54,381 bases of DNA from an uncultured Gemmatimonadota bacterium (GCA_902805735.1 CADCTW010000106.1:1-54381), one strand, 5' to 3'. Positions 31,094 to 39,792 are shown, counted from the stretch's first letter. A program made the numbers and translations. The notes: generated from the letters alone by a model not told the origin.

Positions 31094-32953
31094 TCACGCG
31101 AGGTAGTGCAGATCCCCTTCGCGGCGGAGGATCCCCTCCTGGTTCAGGTACTCCAGGTAGGGGATCGTGTACTTGCGGGACAGGCCCAGCGCCCGCCCGA
31201 ACTCGGCGGCGCGGACGCCGTCCAGCCCATGCCGCCGCGGGGCCTCCCGCAGCTCGTCCGCCGCGTCCGCGTGCAGAAAGAGGTCGGGGCTCACCCGCAC
31301 CACGCGCCCCTGGTCGCGCAGCTTGGCGGCGACGCGCTCCACCACCTCGGGGCGCCGCGGGTGCAGCTCGCCGTACTCGCGGATGCGCGCCGGGCGCAGC
31401 CCCGCCGCCCGCAGCCGCTCCAGGAGTTCCCCGGCGACGCGCTCCTCGTCGGGGGTGAAGGCCACGCGGCCCGGGTAGAGCACGCACCCGGCGCCATCCA
31501 GGCGGACGCTGGCGCGCAGGAACGCGGTGCCCTCGCGCCCCAGCAGGGCGCGCAGCAGGGCGGGGAGGTGCGAAGCGGGCCCCCTCAGCTCCCGGCCGAG
31601 CCGCGCGTACGGCACCAGGCGCTCACCGCGCGGCTGGCCGGCCACGAAGTCGTGCAAGCGCTTCAGCAGCTCCCCCTCCCAGTCCGCCCCCCACACCAGG
31701 AGCCCCGCCCCGCCGCCGGGGCCCAGGCGCAGCTTCGGGCTTTCCTCCGCCTCGCGCCGCAGCGCCGCCTCGGGGAGCATCCACCGGCGGGCCAGGGCGG
31801 GCAGCTCGACCACCGGCGCCGGGGCCTCGGCCAGGTACGCGGCGAGGGACGGCTCTCCGCCCTCCCGCAGGGAGTAGGCGGCGCGCTCGGCGGGGAGCAC
31901 GCGGCGCGGGCGGCCGGGCGCCACGTCCAGCACCTCGCCGCCGCCCACCGTGGCCAGGGGGCTGGTGCCGCGCAGGATGAAGCGCTGCCCGGGGAAGAAA
32001 GGCGCCTCCTCCCGCAGCTCCAACTGCGCCCACCCCTCGCGCTCCAGCCCCCACAGGCGGCACTCGGCCTCGGTGCACCCCGCGTGGAAGTGGAGCCGCG
32101 CGCCGTGCTTCCACTCGGCCGGCGCGCCCTCCACCCAGCGGATGCGCACGTTGAGAAAGCGCCCCGTGTACGGGTGCCCGGGTGCCACCAGGGTGTCGCC
32201 GCGCCGCACGGCGTCCGCGGCGAGCCCCGCGACGTTGACGCCCACGCGGTGCCCGGCCCCGATGGCGCCCACGCGCTCGTGGTGGTTGTGGAGCGAGCGC
32301 ACCCGCCACGTTCCCCCGGCCAGCGCCACCTGGCCCCCCTCCGCCAGGCGCCCGCGCACCAGCGTGCCCGTGACCACCGTGCCGATCCCCCGCAGCGTGA
32401 ACACGCGGTCCACGGGGAGGTAGGGGAGCGCGTCCTCGCCGTCCGGGCTGGCACCGCACGAGGCGAAGATAGCCTCCTTGAGCCGCGCGATGCCGCGCCC
32501 GCTCACCGAGTCCACCACATGCGCGGGCTGCGTGGGGACACGGGCGCGCGCCAGGAGCGACGCCACGTCGTGCAGCGCGGCGTCGAGCTGCTCGGCGCTC
32601 GCCAGCTCCGCCTTGGTGACCACGGGGATCAGAGAGCGCACCCCCAGCAGGTCCAGGATCTGGAGGTGCTCCAGTGACTGCGGCATCACGCTTTCCCGCG
32701 CGTCCACCACCCACAGCGCCAGCTCGAACCCCGTGGCGCCGGCCACCATGTTCTTCACCAGCTTCTCGTGGCCGGGCACGTCCACCATCCCCAGCCGGTA
32801 GCCGTCCGGGTGGTCCAGGTGGGCATATCCCAGGTCGATGGTCATCCCCCGGGCACGCTCTTCCGGGAGGCGCGAGGGGTGGATGCCGCTCAGCGCCTCC
32901 ACCAGCGTGGACTTGCCGTGATCGATGTGCCCCGCCGTGCCGATCAGCCTCAT
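31094..32953 (-). CDS. selB: Selenocysteine-specific elongation factor
   Basis: A 619-residue SelB. The GTPase domain begins MRLIGTAGHIDHGKSTLVEA (G1), with G3 DVPGHEKLV. Domains II and III follow (about 175-345), including GTVVTGTLVRG. The C-terminal half consists of winged-helix domains that bind the SECIS hairpin, ending in FGRALGLSRKYTIPYLEYLN and a hairpin-recognising basic tail. The G4 motif reads VVTKAELA, with Glu in place of the usual Asp. SelB brings Sec-tRNA to ribosomes stopped at UGA. The ATG overlaps the selA stop (ATGA), so the two are translationally coupled. Confidence 0.97.
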   Translation of the reverse strand: MRLIGTAGHIDHGKSTLVEALSGIHPSRLPEERARGMTIDLGYAHLDHPDGYRLGMVDVPGHEKLVKNMVAGATGFELALWVVDARESVMPQSLEHLQILDLLGVRSLIPVVTKAELASAEQLDAALHDVASLLARARVPTQPAHVVDSVSGRGIARLKEAIFASCGASPDGEDALPYLPVDRVFTLRGIGTVVTGTLVRGRLAEGGQVALAGGTWRVRSLHNHHERVGAIGAGHRVGVNVAGLAADAVRRGDTLVAPGHPYTGRFLNVRIRWVEGAPAEWKHGARLHFHAGCTEAECRLWGLEREGWAQLELREEAPFFPGQRFILRGTSPLATVGGGEVLDVAPGRPRRVLPAERAAYSLREGGEPSLAAYLAEAPAPVVELPALARRWMLPEAALRREAEESPKLRLGPGGGAGLLVWGADWEGELLKRLHDFVAGQPRGERLVPYARLGRELRGPASHLPALLRALLGREGTAFLRASVRLDGAGCVLYPGRVAFTPDEERVAGELLERLRAAGLRPARIREYGELHPRRPEVVERVAAKLRDQGRVVRVSPDLFLHADAADELREAPRRHGLDGVRAAEFGRALGLSRKYTIPYLEYLNQEGILRREGDLHYLA

Positions 32954-34302
32954 GCCAGCTCGTCCAGTGCCCGCTGCAGCTCCGCGAGGTCCTGGGGGAA
33001 GAAGGTGCGCAGGTCCAGGTAGAAGCGGTCCCGCTGCACGTAGCCCACAATGGGCACCTCCCGCGTGGCGAAGCGCCGCTTCAGCGCCTCCGCCGGCAGA
33101 TCATGGTGCACCAGCTCCAGCCCCACGCTGCCGAAGGCGGCCTCGGGATTGGAGCCGCCGCCCAGCGTGCCGCGCAGGGCCACGCGCGCGCACGTCCGCC
33201 ACCGGCTCTCCGGCCCGGGGATGCGCAGACCCCGGATGCGCTCCTCCAGCTCCTCCAGCGGCGTGTGGAAGAGGCGCCAGAGGGGGAGCGGGCGCCCGGC
33301 GAGGTGGTGCCGGAGCGCGCCGTGCAGCAGGGCCATGCGCACCTTGTCCAGCCGCAGCACGCGGTATAGGGGGTTCTTGCGCATGGCCTCCACCAGGGTG
33401 GAGCGGCCCACGATGATCCCCGCCTGCACCCCGCCGAACAGCTTGTCCGCGCTGCAGCAGACCACGTCCACCCCCTTTTCCAGGCTCGCCACCACCCGCG
33501 GCTCGTCGTCTAGGAGCGCGTCCCCGCCCGCCTCCATGAGCCCCGAGCCGTTGTCCTCGATCACGGGGATGCCCAGCCGCCCCCCGATCGCCGCCAGCTC
33601 GCCGGCGCCGACCTGCTCCACGAAGCCGCGCTGCACGAAGTTGGACTGGTGGACCTTGAGCAGCGCCGCGGCACCGGGGTGTGCTTCGAAGTCGCTGGGC
33701 CGTGTACGGTTGGTGGTGCCAACTTCCACCAGGCGGCACCCGCTGGCCGCCATGATGTCGGGCACGCGGAAGCTGCCGCCGATCTCCACCAGCTCCGAGC
33801 GGCTGACCAGCACCTCGCGCCCCGCGGCCAGCGTGTTGAGGGCCAGCAGGAGGGCGCTGGCGCAGTTGTTCACCACCAGCGCGCCGGACGCCCCTGTGAG
33901 TAGCGTGAGCTGCCGCTGGAGGGCCGCGTCGCGGTTGCCGCGCCCCTGCGTGGCGGCGTCCCACTCCAGGTCCGTGTAGCCGGCCAGGGCTTCCAGCTCG
34001 TCCAGCAGCTCGCCCAGCGGCGCACGCCCCAGGTTGGTGTGGATCAGCACGCCGGTGCCGTTGACCACGCGGCGCGGAAAGGGCGTCCGCACGGCCTCCG
34101 CCTCGGCGACGCACTCGGCCACCACCCGCGCGCCGACCTCGTCCGCAGACCCGCCGGCGCGCAGCCGCTCCCGGTGCCGCTGCACGACCCCGCGCACCAG
34201 GCGGGTGCGGTACGCCTCCGCCAGCTCCGCGCTCGCCGCGCGGAACGCGGGATCGCGCAGGACCTCGTGGACGGGCGGGAGGGACGCGCGGGGGTTATGC
34301 AA
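32950..34302 (-). CDS. selA: L-seryl-tRNA(Sec) selenium transferase
   Basis: A 450-residue PLP enzyme that converts Ser-tRNA(Sec) to Sec-tRNA(Sec) using selenophosphate. It shows VVNGTGVLIHTNLGRAPL (about 79-96), the PLP lysine Lys287 in VCCSADKLFGGVQAGI, and the VEDNGSGL-like IEDNGSGLMEAGG loop. The C-terminal VGYVQRDRFYLDLRTFFPQD is family-typical. The length fits the decameric bacterial form. It is first of a selA-selB operon (4-bp overlap) and lies 21 bp downstream of the tRNA-Sec gene, probably in the same transcript. Confidence 0.97.
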   Translation of the reverse strand: MHNPRASLPPVHEVLRDPAFRAASAELAEAYRTRLVRGVVQRHRERLRAGGSADEVGARVVAECVAEAEAVRTPFPRRVVNGTGVLIHTNLGRAPLGELLDELEALAGYTDLEWDAATQGRGNRDAALQRQLTLLTGASGALVVNNCASALLLALNTLAAGREVLVSRSELVEIGGSFRVPDIMAASGCRLVEVGTTNRTRPSDFEAHPGAAALLKVHQSNFVQRGFVEQVGAGELAAIGGRLGIPVIEDNGSGLMEAGGDALLDDEPRVVASLEKGVDVVCCSADKLFGGVQAGIIVGRSTLVEAMRKNPLYRVLRLDKVRMALLHGALRHHLAGRPLPLWRLFHTPLEELEERIRGLRIPGPESRWRTCARVALRGTLGGGSNPEAAFGSVGLELVHHDLPAEALKRRFATREVPIVGYVQRDRFYLDLRTFFPQDLAELQRALDELA

Positions 34303-34323
34303 AGCGGCGCGCCGGGGAATGGC

Positions 34324-34414
34324 GGAGAGATACAGGAATCGAACCTGCCCGCGGAACTCGGTCCCGCGTCACGGTTTTGAAGACCGCGGGCCACACCAGT
34401 GACCTGATCTCTCC
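34324..34414 (-). tRNA. selC: tRNA-Sec (anticodon UCA)
   Basis: A 91-nt minus-strand tRNA. It has an 8-bp acceptor stem (GGAGAGAT with ATCTCTCC), a 6-bp D-stem (GGTCAC with GTGGCC) closed by a 4-base TGGT loop, anticodon loop CTTCAAA with UCA, a long variable arm (7-bp stem CGCGGGA with TTCCGCG), and a T-arm with TTCGATT. The 8-bp acceptor and long D-stem are diagnostic for bacterial tRNA-Sec and exclude tRNA-Ser. CCA is not encoded. It lies just upstream of selA. Confidence 0.95.
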
Positions 34415-34620
34415 TCGCATTCGCTCCTCTGCTTTCGTTTGATACGCGATCCGAGTGCGCTTGCGCCCGACCGGGATCGCGGCAGCGATTACGGGGATTC
34501 CCCCTGCGGGGACCACGGGGTTCCGGCCGATCCCTGAGCACCGGCCCGCGCAGGCGGACTTCGCGCCGTCGTTGCCGCGACTTCAACCACCCGGCCGCGG
34601 GTTCCGGATGAGCCCGGCCG

Positions 34621-35196
34621 TCAGCGGTCCGCGGGCCTGGCGAGCGCGCGGTAGGCGGTGTACCCGAGGGCGCCGGCGATCAGCCAGGGCGCGGCCACGA
34701 TGATAGGGTCCAGCCACTGGTGGTTCACGTCCGCGCGGTGCTGGCCCACGCGGGAGCGGATGCCGTGGTGGGTGAACTCGCTGAGCACCCCCGTCTCGGT
34801 GACGGGATTGTCCGGGCGCAGCGACGCGTACGACGCCAGGTTGCTCTCCAGCACGTCCACCCGGTCCGCGGCCAGCAGGAGCAGCCAGTGCGCGGCGCGC
34901 GCCTCGCTGTACTTGGCGTACGCGTACTTCCTCAGCGCGCCCGACAGCCCCTTGGGCGGGCACGAGGTGCCGAAGACGGGGGTGAGGAACGCGTGCTCGA
35001 TGGAGCGCTCGCGCGGCCACTTCTCCTCCTGCCGCTCGGGGAAGTGCCAGTGCGCGCCGCTCAGGGTGGGGTCGAAGCGCTCCTGCGGAAACGAGGGGCG
35101 GTCGTTGGGGTCCAGGTCCGCGCCCCACCCGGGGATCCGCTGGCGGAGCTCCTCGGGCGGTGGCGTGACGGTGGGCTTCTCTGCCGTGTAGGGCAT
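34621..35196 (-). CDS. Uncharacterised protein paired with the alcohol dehydrogenase
   Basis: A 191-residue protein. The N-terminus is Pro-rich and polar (MPYTAEKPTVTPPPEELRQR). A hydrophilic domain with conserved-looking HWHFPERQEEKW and FGTSCPPKGLSG follows, then a helical segment (KYAYAKYSEARAAHWLLLLA). One C-terminal transmembrane helix (IIVAAPWLIAGALGYTAYRA) anchors it. No known domain. The gene begins 12 bp after the dehydrogenase stop in the same operon, suggesting it is a membrane partner of that enzyme, which is inference from position. Confidence 0.7.
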   Translation of the reverse strand: MPYTAEKPTVTPPPEELRQRIPGWGADLDPNDRPSFPQERFDPTLSGAHWHFPERQEEKWPRERSIEHAFLTPVFGTSCPPKGLSGALRKYAYAKYSEARAAHWLLLLAADRVDVLESNLASYASLRPDNPVTETGVLSEFTHHGIRSRVGQHRADVNHQWLDPIIVAAPWLIAGALGYTAYRALARPADR

Positions 35197-35208
35197 GATC
35201 GCTCCTCC

Positions 35209-36357
35209 TCAGTGTGCGTTGGGAACGATGACCGGCTTGATGCAGTTGTCCAGCTTGGCCGAGAAGATGTGGTACCCCTCCGCGATGTGCTCCAGCGGGA
35301 CGCGGTGGGTCACGATGTCGTTGGGCTTCAGGTAGCCGTTGCGGACGTGCTCGAAGAGGCGCGGCCACTGGCGCTTCACCGGGCACTGGTTCATGCGCAG
35401 GGTGAGCCCCTTGTTCATCGCGTCGCCGAACTTGATGGCGCTGAACATGGGCCCGTAGGCGCCCACGATGGAGATGGTGCCGCCCTTTCGCACCGAGTCG
35501 ATCGCCCAGTTGATGGCCACCGGCGAGCCGCCCTGCAGCTTCATCTTGGCCGAGGTCACGTGCTGGATGAAGTTGCCGTCCGCCTCCGCGCCCACGGCGT
35601 CGATGCACACGTCGGCGCCCAGGTGCTCGGTGGCCTTCTTCATGTACACCACGATGTCGTCCACCTCCGCGAAGTTCACCGTCTCCGCGTGGGCAAAGGT
35701 GCGCGCCTTCTCCAGCCGGTACTCCAGGTGGTCGATGACGATCACCCGCCCCGCACCCATCAGCCACGCGGACTTGGCGGCGTAGAGCCCCACGGGCCCC
35801 GCGCCGAACACCGCCACGGTGTCTCCCTCCCGGATCTCGCCGAGCTGCGCCCCGAAGTACCCGGTGGGGAGCGCGTCGGTGAGCATCAGGGCGTCTTCAT
35901 CGTCCATCCACTCGGGGATAAGCGTGGGCCCCACGTCCGCGAAGGGGACGCGCACGAACTCCGACTGCCCGCCGTCGTAGCCGCCGCAGGTGTGCGAGTA
36001 GCCGTAGATGGCACCCACCGCCGTGGCGTTGGGATTGACGTTGTGGCAGTTGCCGTACAGGCCGCGCGCGCAGAAGAAGCAGGAGCCGCAGAAGACGTTG
36101 AAGGGCACCATCACACGGTCGCCGCGCTTCAGGTTCTGCACCGAAGGACCCACCTCCTCCACCACCCCGATGAACTCGTGCCCGAAGGTCATTCCCACGC
36201 GCGTGTCGGGCATCATCCCGTGGTAGAGATGCAGGTCCGAGCCGCAGATCGCCGCCAGCGTCACGCGCACGATGGCGTCGTTGGGGTGCTCGATGGGCGG
36301 GATGTCCTTCTCTTCCACCCGTATGCGGTACGGCCCACGGTACACCATCGCTCGCAT
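35209..36357 (-). CDS. Zinc-dependent medium-chain alcohol dehydrogenase
   Basis: A 382-residue MDR dehydrogenase. Catalytic zinc ligands are in AAICGSDLHLYHG and FGHEFIGVVEEVG; structural zinc uses the four Cys of NVFCGSCFFCARGLYGNC. The cofactor-binding turn is AVFGAGPVGLYAA (GxGxxG). The length and the C-terminal insert resemble glutathione-independent formaldehyde dehydrogenase-like MDRs, with NAD(P) as cofactor; the substrate is unknown. The ATG at 36357 has AAGGAGAGTGCG before it and starts MRAMVYRGPYRI, typical of the family. Confidence 0.93.
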   Translation of the reverse strand: MRAMVYRGPYRIRVEEKDIPPIEHPNDAIVRVTLAAICGSDLHLYHGMMPDTRVGMTFGHEFIGVVEEVGPSVQNLKRGDRVMVPFNVFCGSCFFCARGLYGNCHNVNPNATAVGAIYGYSHTCGGYDGGQSEFVRVPFADVGPTLIPEWMDDEDALMLTDALPTGYFGAQLGEIREGDTVAVFGAGPVGLYAAKSAWLMGAGRVIVIDHLEYRLEKARTFAHAETVNFAEVDDIVVYMKKATEHLGADVCIDAVGAEADGNFIQHVTSAKMKLQGGSPVAINWAIDSVRKGGTISIVGAYGPMFSAIKFGDAMNKGLTLRMNQCPVKRQWPRLFEHVRNGYLKPNDIVTHRVPLEHIAEGYHIFSAKLDNCIKPVIVPNAH

Positions 36358-36436
36358 CGCACTCTCCTTGCAGAAGTCCGCCGAGTCGGAGGCGCGTGGC
36401 CTTGCATTGCCCGTACCGTGGCGCGAGACAGGCAAC

Positions 36437-36483
36437 CGCAGAGAGACACGGAGTCGCTTCATCTCACGCGTCCGTGTCTCTCA
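36437..36483. repeat. CACAGAG-family hairpin
   Basis: Arms GCAGAGAGACACGGA (36438-36452) and TCCGTGTCTCTCA (36471-36483). The right arm contains the yhaV stop codon, so the toxin's last codon lies in the repeat. Confidence 0.7.
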
Positions 36484-36984
36484 GCCTTCGGGAAGCTTGA
36501 GCGCCTTCGATTCCTTGAGAAGCTGCTCCCAATCGCCCGGCGGGGCGCCCGCCTCCAGCATGCGCCGGAACACCGCGTACGCCTCGCTTCGCGCGCCGCG
36601 AGCCCGCAGGGTGTCGTCGTCGTTCACCCATGCGTAAACGATGGCACGCGCATCCGTGCGGAAGCGGAAGTAAAGGCGATACCGCTGGAAGAACCCCGCC
36701 GAGAACCAGTGGCGGTGGCTCGCTCCGAGCGTGTTTCCCTGCCGGAACTCGCGTGCGCCCGGGTCCGCGGGGATGACCACGGTGATGAGGCGGTAGATCG
36801 CGGCCAGGCGCTTCGTGGACGGGTGCGAGCGGAACCCCGCGGGGTCGTCGCGCTCCAGGCGCTCCACCTCGGCCACCAGCTCCGCGAACGCGCGGCCGAA
36901 CTCCCGCCATCGATAGAGCTTCCAGCCGTTTCGTCGCGGAGGCTCCGCGCGCTCCGCCGATGGCCCGCCGCCGTCCCGGGCCAC
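36481..36984 (-). CDS. yhaV: YhaV family type II toxin
   Basis: A 167-residue RelE-like RNase toxin of the YhaV group. Family segments are evident: NGWKLYRWREFGRAFAELV, LAAIYRLITVVIPADPGARE, FRQGNTLGASHRHWFSAGFF, RYRLYFRF, AIVYAWVNDDDTLRARGARS and the C-terminal VFRRMLEAGAPPGDWEQLL. YhaV cleaves mRNA or rRNA; its PrlF antitoxin is just upstream. The GTG at 36984 is placed one base after the antitoxin stop; TTG at 37005 (overlapping) is an alternative. It is expected to be co-repressed by the PrlF-YhaV complex. Confidence 0.93.
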   Translation of the reverse strand: MARDGGGPSAERAEPPRRNGWKLYRWREFGRAFAELVAEVERLERDDPAGFRSHPSTKRLAAIYRLITVVIPADPGAREFRQGNTLGASHRHWFSAGFFQRYRLYFRFRTDARAIVYAWVNDDDTLRARGARSEAYAVFRRMLEAGAPPGDWEQLLKESKALKLPEG

Positions 36985-36985
36985 G

Positions 36986-37312
36986 TCAGTCGATCCGCTC
37001 GCCAAGGTCCACTTCCATGTTCCCCACGAGCCGCTCCGCGCGCGCCAGCAGATCGGACGAGAGGGGCTGAATGGTCGCCGGCTGCTCGATCATGTCGCGC
37101 TCGATGAACGCCAGGAACGCGCCGAGGACCGGGTCCTCACCCGCCGCTGCGTCGTCGTCTGCGCCCACGGCGCGGACGAGGAGGACGCCCGGCCCGATGT
37201 AGTCCGCCTCCACGTTGCGCGTGTCGAACTCCGGGTGCGAGCGAAAGAGAGCGGACTCGAAGGCGTACGACTTCGAATTCCCCGTGCGGGTGAATCGTCC
37301 CTTGTAGGTCAT
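36986..37312 (-). CDS. prlF: PrlF family antitoxin
   Basis: A 108-residue AbrB-fold antitoxin starting MTYKGRFTRTGNSKSYAFES, the swapped-hairpin DNA-binding unit of PrlF/SohA. The following part (VEADYIGPGVLLVRAVGADD) and the helical C-terminus (LGAFLAFIERDMIEQPATIQ) bind and neutralise YhaV. The ATG at 37312 has a CAGGAGCGG ribosome binding site. The promoter upstream contains a palindrome TACAAATGTA over the -10, the likely autoregulatory operator. Confidence 0.92.
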   Translation of the reverse strand: MTYKGRFTRTGNSKSYAFESALFRSHPEFDTRNVEADYIGPGVLLVRAVGADDDAAAGEDPVLGAFLAFIERDMIEQPATIQPLSSDLLARAERLVGNMEVDLGERID

Positions 37313-37344
37313 CTCCGCTCCTGGGCTGGGTTGTTGAATGGCAT

Positions 37345-37377
37345 TACAAATGTACTTACGGTCGCGGTGGAGCGCAA
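37345..37377 (-). promoter_or_regulatory. prlF-yhaV promoter with palindrome over the -10
   Basis: On the minus strand TTGCGC (37377-37372) and TACATT (37354-37349) are 17 bp apart. A 10-bp palindrome, TACAAATGTA (37345-37354), covers the -10 and is a natural operator for the PrlF antitoxin. The start point would be near 37342, giving a 30-nt leader. Confidence 0.55.
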
Positions 37378-37467
37378 CGTTCGCGAAAAGCCCCGAGTCG
37401 CGCGGCCCGGGGCATGCGCAGGTGTGCGGTACGCCCGCAACGACGCCCCTCACGGAGAACCCGGCGG

Positions 37468-38937
37468 ATGCCACACACCCGATCCATCGCCCTGGCGGCG
37501 ATCCTCGCGATGCTGCCGGCCGCGTCCGCCGCGCAGACGGCCGCGCCCCCGGCGCTCGACGCCATCCGGCGCGACGACCTCCGGCGCGACCTCTTCACCC
37601 TGGCCTCCGATTCCATGCGCGGGCGCGAAGGGGGGACGCAGGACGAGATGCGCGCCTCCGTCTGGCTGGCGGAGCGGGCGCGCGAGGCCGGGCTCCTCCC
37701 CGCGGGCGACGACGGCACGTACTTCCAGTTCTTCGGCCTGCGCCGCATCCGGCAGACGGCGGCGAGCGCGGCGTCCGTGGGGGGGACGCCGCTGCGCCTG
37801 TGGGAAGACGCGGTGCTGCTGGCCCCCGTCGCCGCGCGGGTGGACGGGACAGTCGTGCACGCGGGCGCGGCGGCACCGGCGCAGGGGCGCGTGGTGGTCG
37901 CGCGGCTGGCGCCGCCCACGCGCATGCCCGTGCGCGGCGTGAGCCTGTGGGAGTGGCGCTACACCCTCACCGCCGTGCGCGAGCAGAGCACCGCGCTCCG
38001 CGCCGGGAACCCGGCCGCCATCGTGCTGGTGGCAGACTCGGTGGCGGCGATGGCGTTCGGGCGGATGCAGCACTGGCAGCGGGAGGGGCTCTACCTGCTG
38101 GACGATTCCGCCGCCGCCGCGCCCCGGCCCGCCGGGGGGCCGCCCGTCTTCCTGGTGCGTCCCGAGGTGTTGAGCCGCCTGGCGGAGGGCGCGCGCTTCA
38201 CCGCCGACCTGGGGCTGGAGAGCTTCGTCTACCCATCGGTCAACGTGGTGGCGCGGGTGCCGGGCGCCGACGCGCGGCTGCGAGGCGAGCACGTGCTGTT
38301 CAGCGGCCACCAGGACCACGACGGCATCGGCGGGCCGGTGAACGGCGACTCCATCTGGAACGGCGCGGACGACAACGCCACGGTGAGCGTGGCGCTGCTG
38401 GCCATCGGCCGGGCCTTTGCGCGGCGGCCGGGGCGGCGCTCCGCGCTCTTCGTGTGGCACGGGGCGGAGGAGCGGGGGCTGCTGGGCTCGCGCTGGTACT
38501 CCGCGCATCCCACCGTGCCGAAGGGGTCGCTGGTGGCGGTGCTCAACGCGGACATGATCGGCCGCAACCACCCGGACAGCGCGGCGCTGCTGGGTGCGAT
38601 CCCGCCGCACCGCAACTCCACGGCGCTGGTGGAGATGGCGCTGGAGGCCAACCGCCGCGTCACCCGCTTCGCCGTGGACCACAGCTGGGACGATCCCGCG
38701 CACCCGGAGGGCTGGTATTTCCGCAGCGACCACCTGCCGTACGCGCGGGCGGGCGTGCCCTCCATCTTCTTCACCACCCTCCTGCACCCGGACTACCACA
38801 CGCCGGAGGATGAATCGGAGCGCATCGACATCGCCAAGCTCACCCGCATGACGCAGTGGATGTACGCCACCGGCTGGTCCGTCGCCAACGCCGCCCAGCG
38901 CCCCACCGTGGACCCGGGCTTCAAATTGGAGCGCTGA
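37468..38937 (+). CDS. Secreted M28 family metallopeptidase
   Basis: A 489-residue zinc aminopeptidase-type protein with a signal peptide (MPHTRSIALAAILAMLPAAS). The M28 core holds HVLFSGHQDHDG (first zinc His/Asp), NGADDNATVSVAL (bridging Asp), HGAEERGLLGS (general base Glu and ligand), LNADMIGRN (Asp) and YHTPEDESERI (final His). A PA-like or inserted domain lies at about 110-240. It should act in the periplasm or outside the cell, releasing N-terminal residues from peptides. The ATG at 37468 begins the signal peptide. Confidence 0.93.
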   Translation: MPHTRSIALAAILAMLPAASAAQTAAPPALDAIRRDDLRRDLFTLASDSMRGREGGTQDEMRASVWLAERAREAGLLPAGDDGTYFQFFGLRRIRQTAASAASVGGTPLRLWEDAVLLAPVAARVDGTVVHAGAAAPAQGRVVVARLAPPTRMPVRGVSLWEWRYTLTAVREQSTALRAGNPAAIVLVADSVAAMAFGRMQHWQREGLYLLDDSAAAAPRPAGGPPVFLVRPEVLSRLAEGARFTADLGLESFVYPSVNVVARVPGADARLRGEHVLFSGHQDHDGIGGPVNGDSIWNGADDNATVSVALLAIGRAFARRPGRRSALFVWHGAEERGLLGSRWYSAHPTVPKGSLVAVLNADMIGRNHPDSAALLGAIPPHRNSTALVEMALEANRRVTRFAVDHSWDDPAHPEGWYFRSDHLPYARAGVPSIFFTTLLHPDYHTPEDESERIDIAKLTRMTQWMYATGWSVANAAQRPTVDPGFKLER

Positions 38938-39052
38938 CTTCGCGCCTCGCGGCGAACCGGTTTTGTGACGCACCTTGATTGCGCGGCGAATTTCGTGCAG
39001 CGTATGGACGAGATAACGCCGCGTTGATCAAGATGCACAAGAGAGAGCCGCG

Positions 39053-39247
39053 ATGACCTACAAGGTCGTGTTGAACAAGTCCGAAGAGGGATACAGCGTC
39101 AGTTGTCCGGGCCTTCCGGGTTGCTGGTCGCAGGGCGCGACCGAGGAGGAAGCCCTGGAGAACATCCGAGACGCGATCCAGGAGTACCTCGCCGCCGTCA
39201 ACGAGACGGTGAGCGGCGACGTACGCGAGGTCGAAGTCGCCGCCTGA
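39053..39247 (+). CDS. hicB: HicB family antitoxin (module 1)
   Basis: A 64-residue short HicB: MTYKVVLNKSEEGYSVSCPG, LPGCWSQGATEEEALENIRD and a C-terminal strand. It has the partial RNase H-like fold that blocks HicA; the usual C-terminal DNA-binding domain is absent. Its TGA overlaps the hicA ATG (TGATG). Because the partner gene is frameshifted, its toxin-neutralising role may be relaxed. Confidence 0.92.
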   Translation: MTYKVVLNKSEEGYSVSCPGLPGCWSQGATEEEALENIRDAIQEYLAAVNETVSGDVREVEVAA

Positions 39248-39458
39248 TGGGCGAGATCCCGGGCGTCCACCACCTGGACGCGGTGCGTGCGCTGGAGAAG
39301 GCCGGATTCGCGGTGGTCCGCCCGGGGATGCACATCGTGATGTCCGACGGCGCGCGCATCCTGACCATCCCGCGACACAACCCTGTGAACGCGTTACGAT
39401 GGGCGGGATCGTACGAGACGCCGGCTTGACCGAGACCCGGTTCCGATCTCTGCTGTAG
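39247..39458 (+). pseudogene. hicA: HicA toxin gene with a one-base frameshift (module 1)
   Basis: The reading frame starts MGEIPGVHHLDAVRALEKAG and continues to GARILTIPRHNPVNA, matching HicA including the His of MHIVMSDG. At about 39394 one base appears missing (TT where TAT would be expected). The frame then ends early at 39429 with an unrelated tail. In the shifted frame the family's true end follows: TMGGIVRDAGLTETRFRSLL and stop at 39458. As sequenced, the product is a 60-residue protein lacking the C-terminal helix, probably inactive. A sequencing error is the alternative. Confidence 0.85.
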
Positions 39459-39576
39459 AGAACCAGCGCCGTACCTCGCCGAGTACGTTGGGGAAGGGGT
39501 CTTGCCTCGCCCTACGATTACGCACAGCCTAGAGATAGGCTGGCTTGACACACGATTACGAACTCAGGAGGACTCC

Positions 39577-39792
39577 GTGAGTCGGGAATTCAGCGTAGTG
39601 ATCGAGAAGGACTCGGAAGGCTACTACGTCGCTTCGGTCCCTGCGCTGCCGGGATGTCACACCCAGGCGCGCTCACTGGACGAGTTGATGGAGCGTGTTC
39701 GCGAGGCTGTCGAGCTTTGCCTCGAAGTTCGGGACGATGATGCGGAAGCGATGGACTTCGTGGGCGTACAGCGCATCACGATCGCCGCGTGA
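39577..39792 (+). CDS. hicB: HicB family antitoxin (module 2)
   Basis: A 71-residue short HicB (SREFSVVIEKDSEGYYVASV, PALPGCHTQARSLDELMERV) with GTG start at 39577 after an AGGAGG ribosome binding site 5 bp upstream. It is diverged from module 1. The stop overlaps the start of the second hicA (GTGA), coupling their translation. Confidence 0.92.
   Translation: MSREFSVVIEKDSEGYYVASVPALPGCHTQARSLDELMERVREAVELCLEVRDDDAEAMDFVGVQRITIAA

Noticed and set aside
34324-34414. tRNA-Ser or tRNA-Leu with long variable arm
   Set aside because: Anticodon UCA with an 8-bp acceptor, a 6-bp D-stem and a 4-base D-loop fit tRNA-Sec; the position beside selA and selB agrees.
39545-39573. TTGACA as -35 of a promoter for the second hicBA module
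   Set aside because: At 17-bp spacing the -10 would fall on the AGGAGG ribosome binding site and would be GC-rich.
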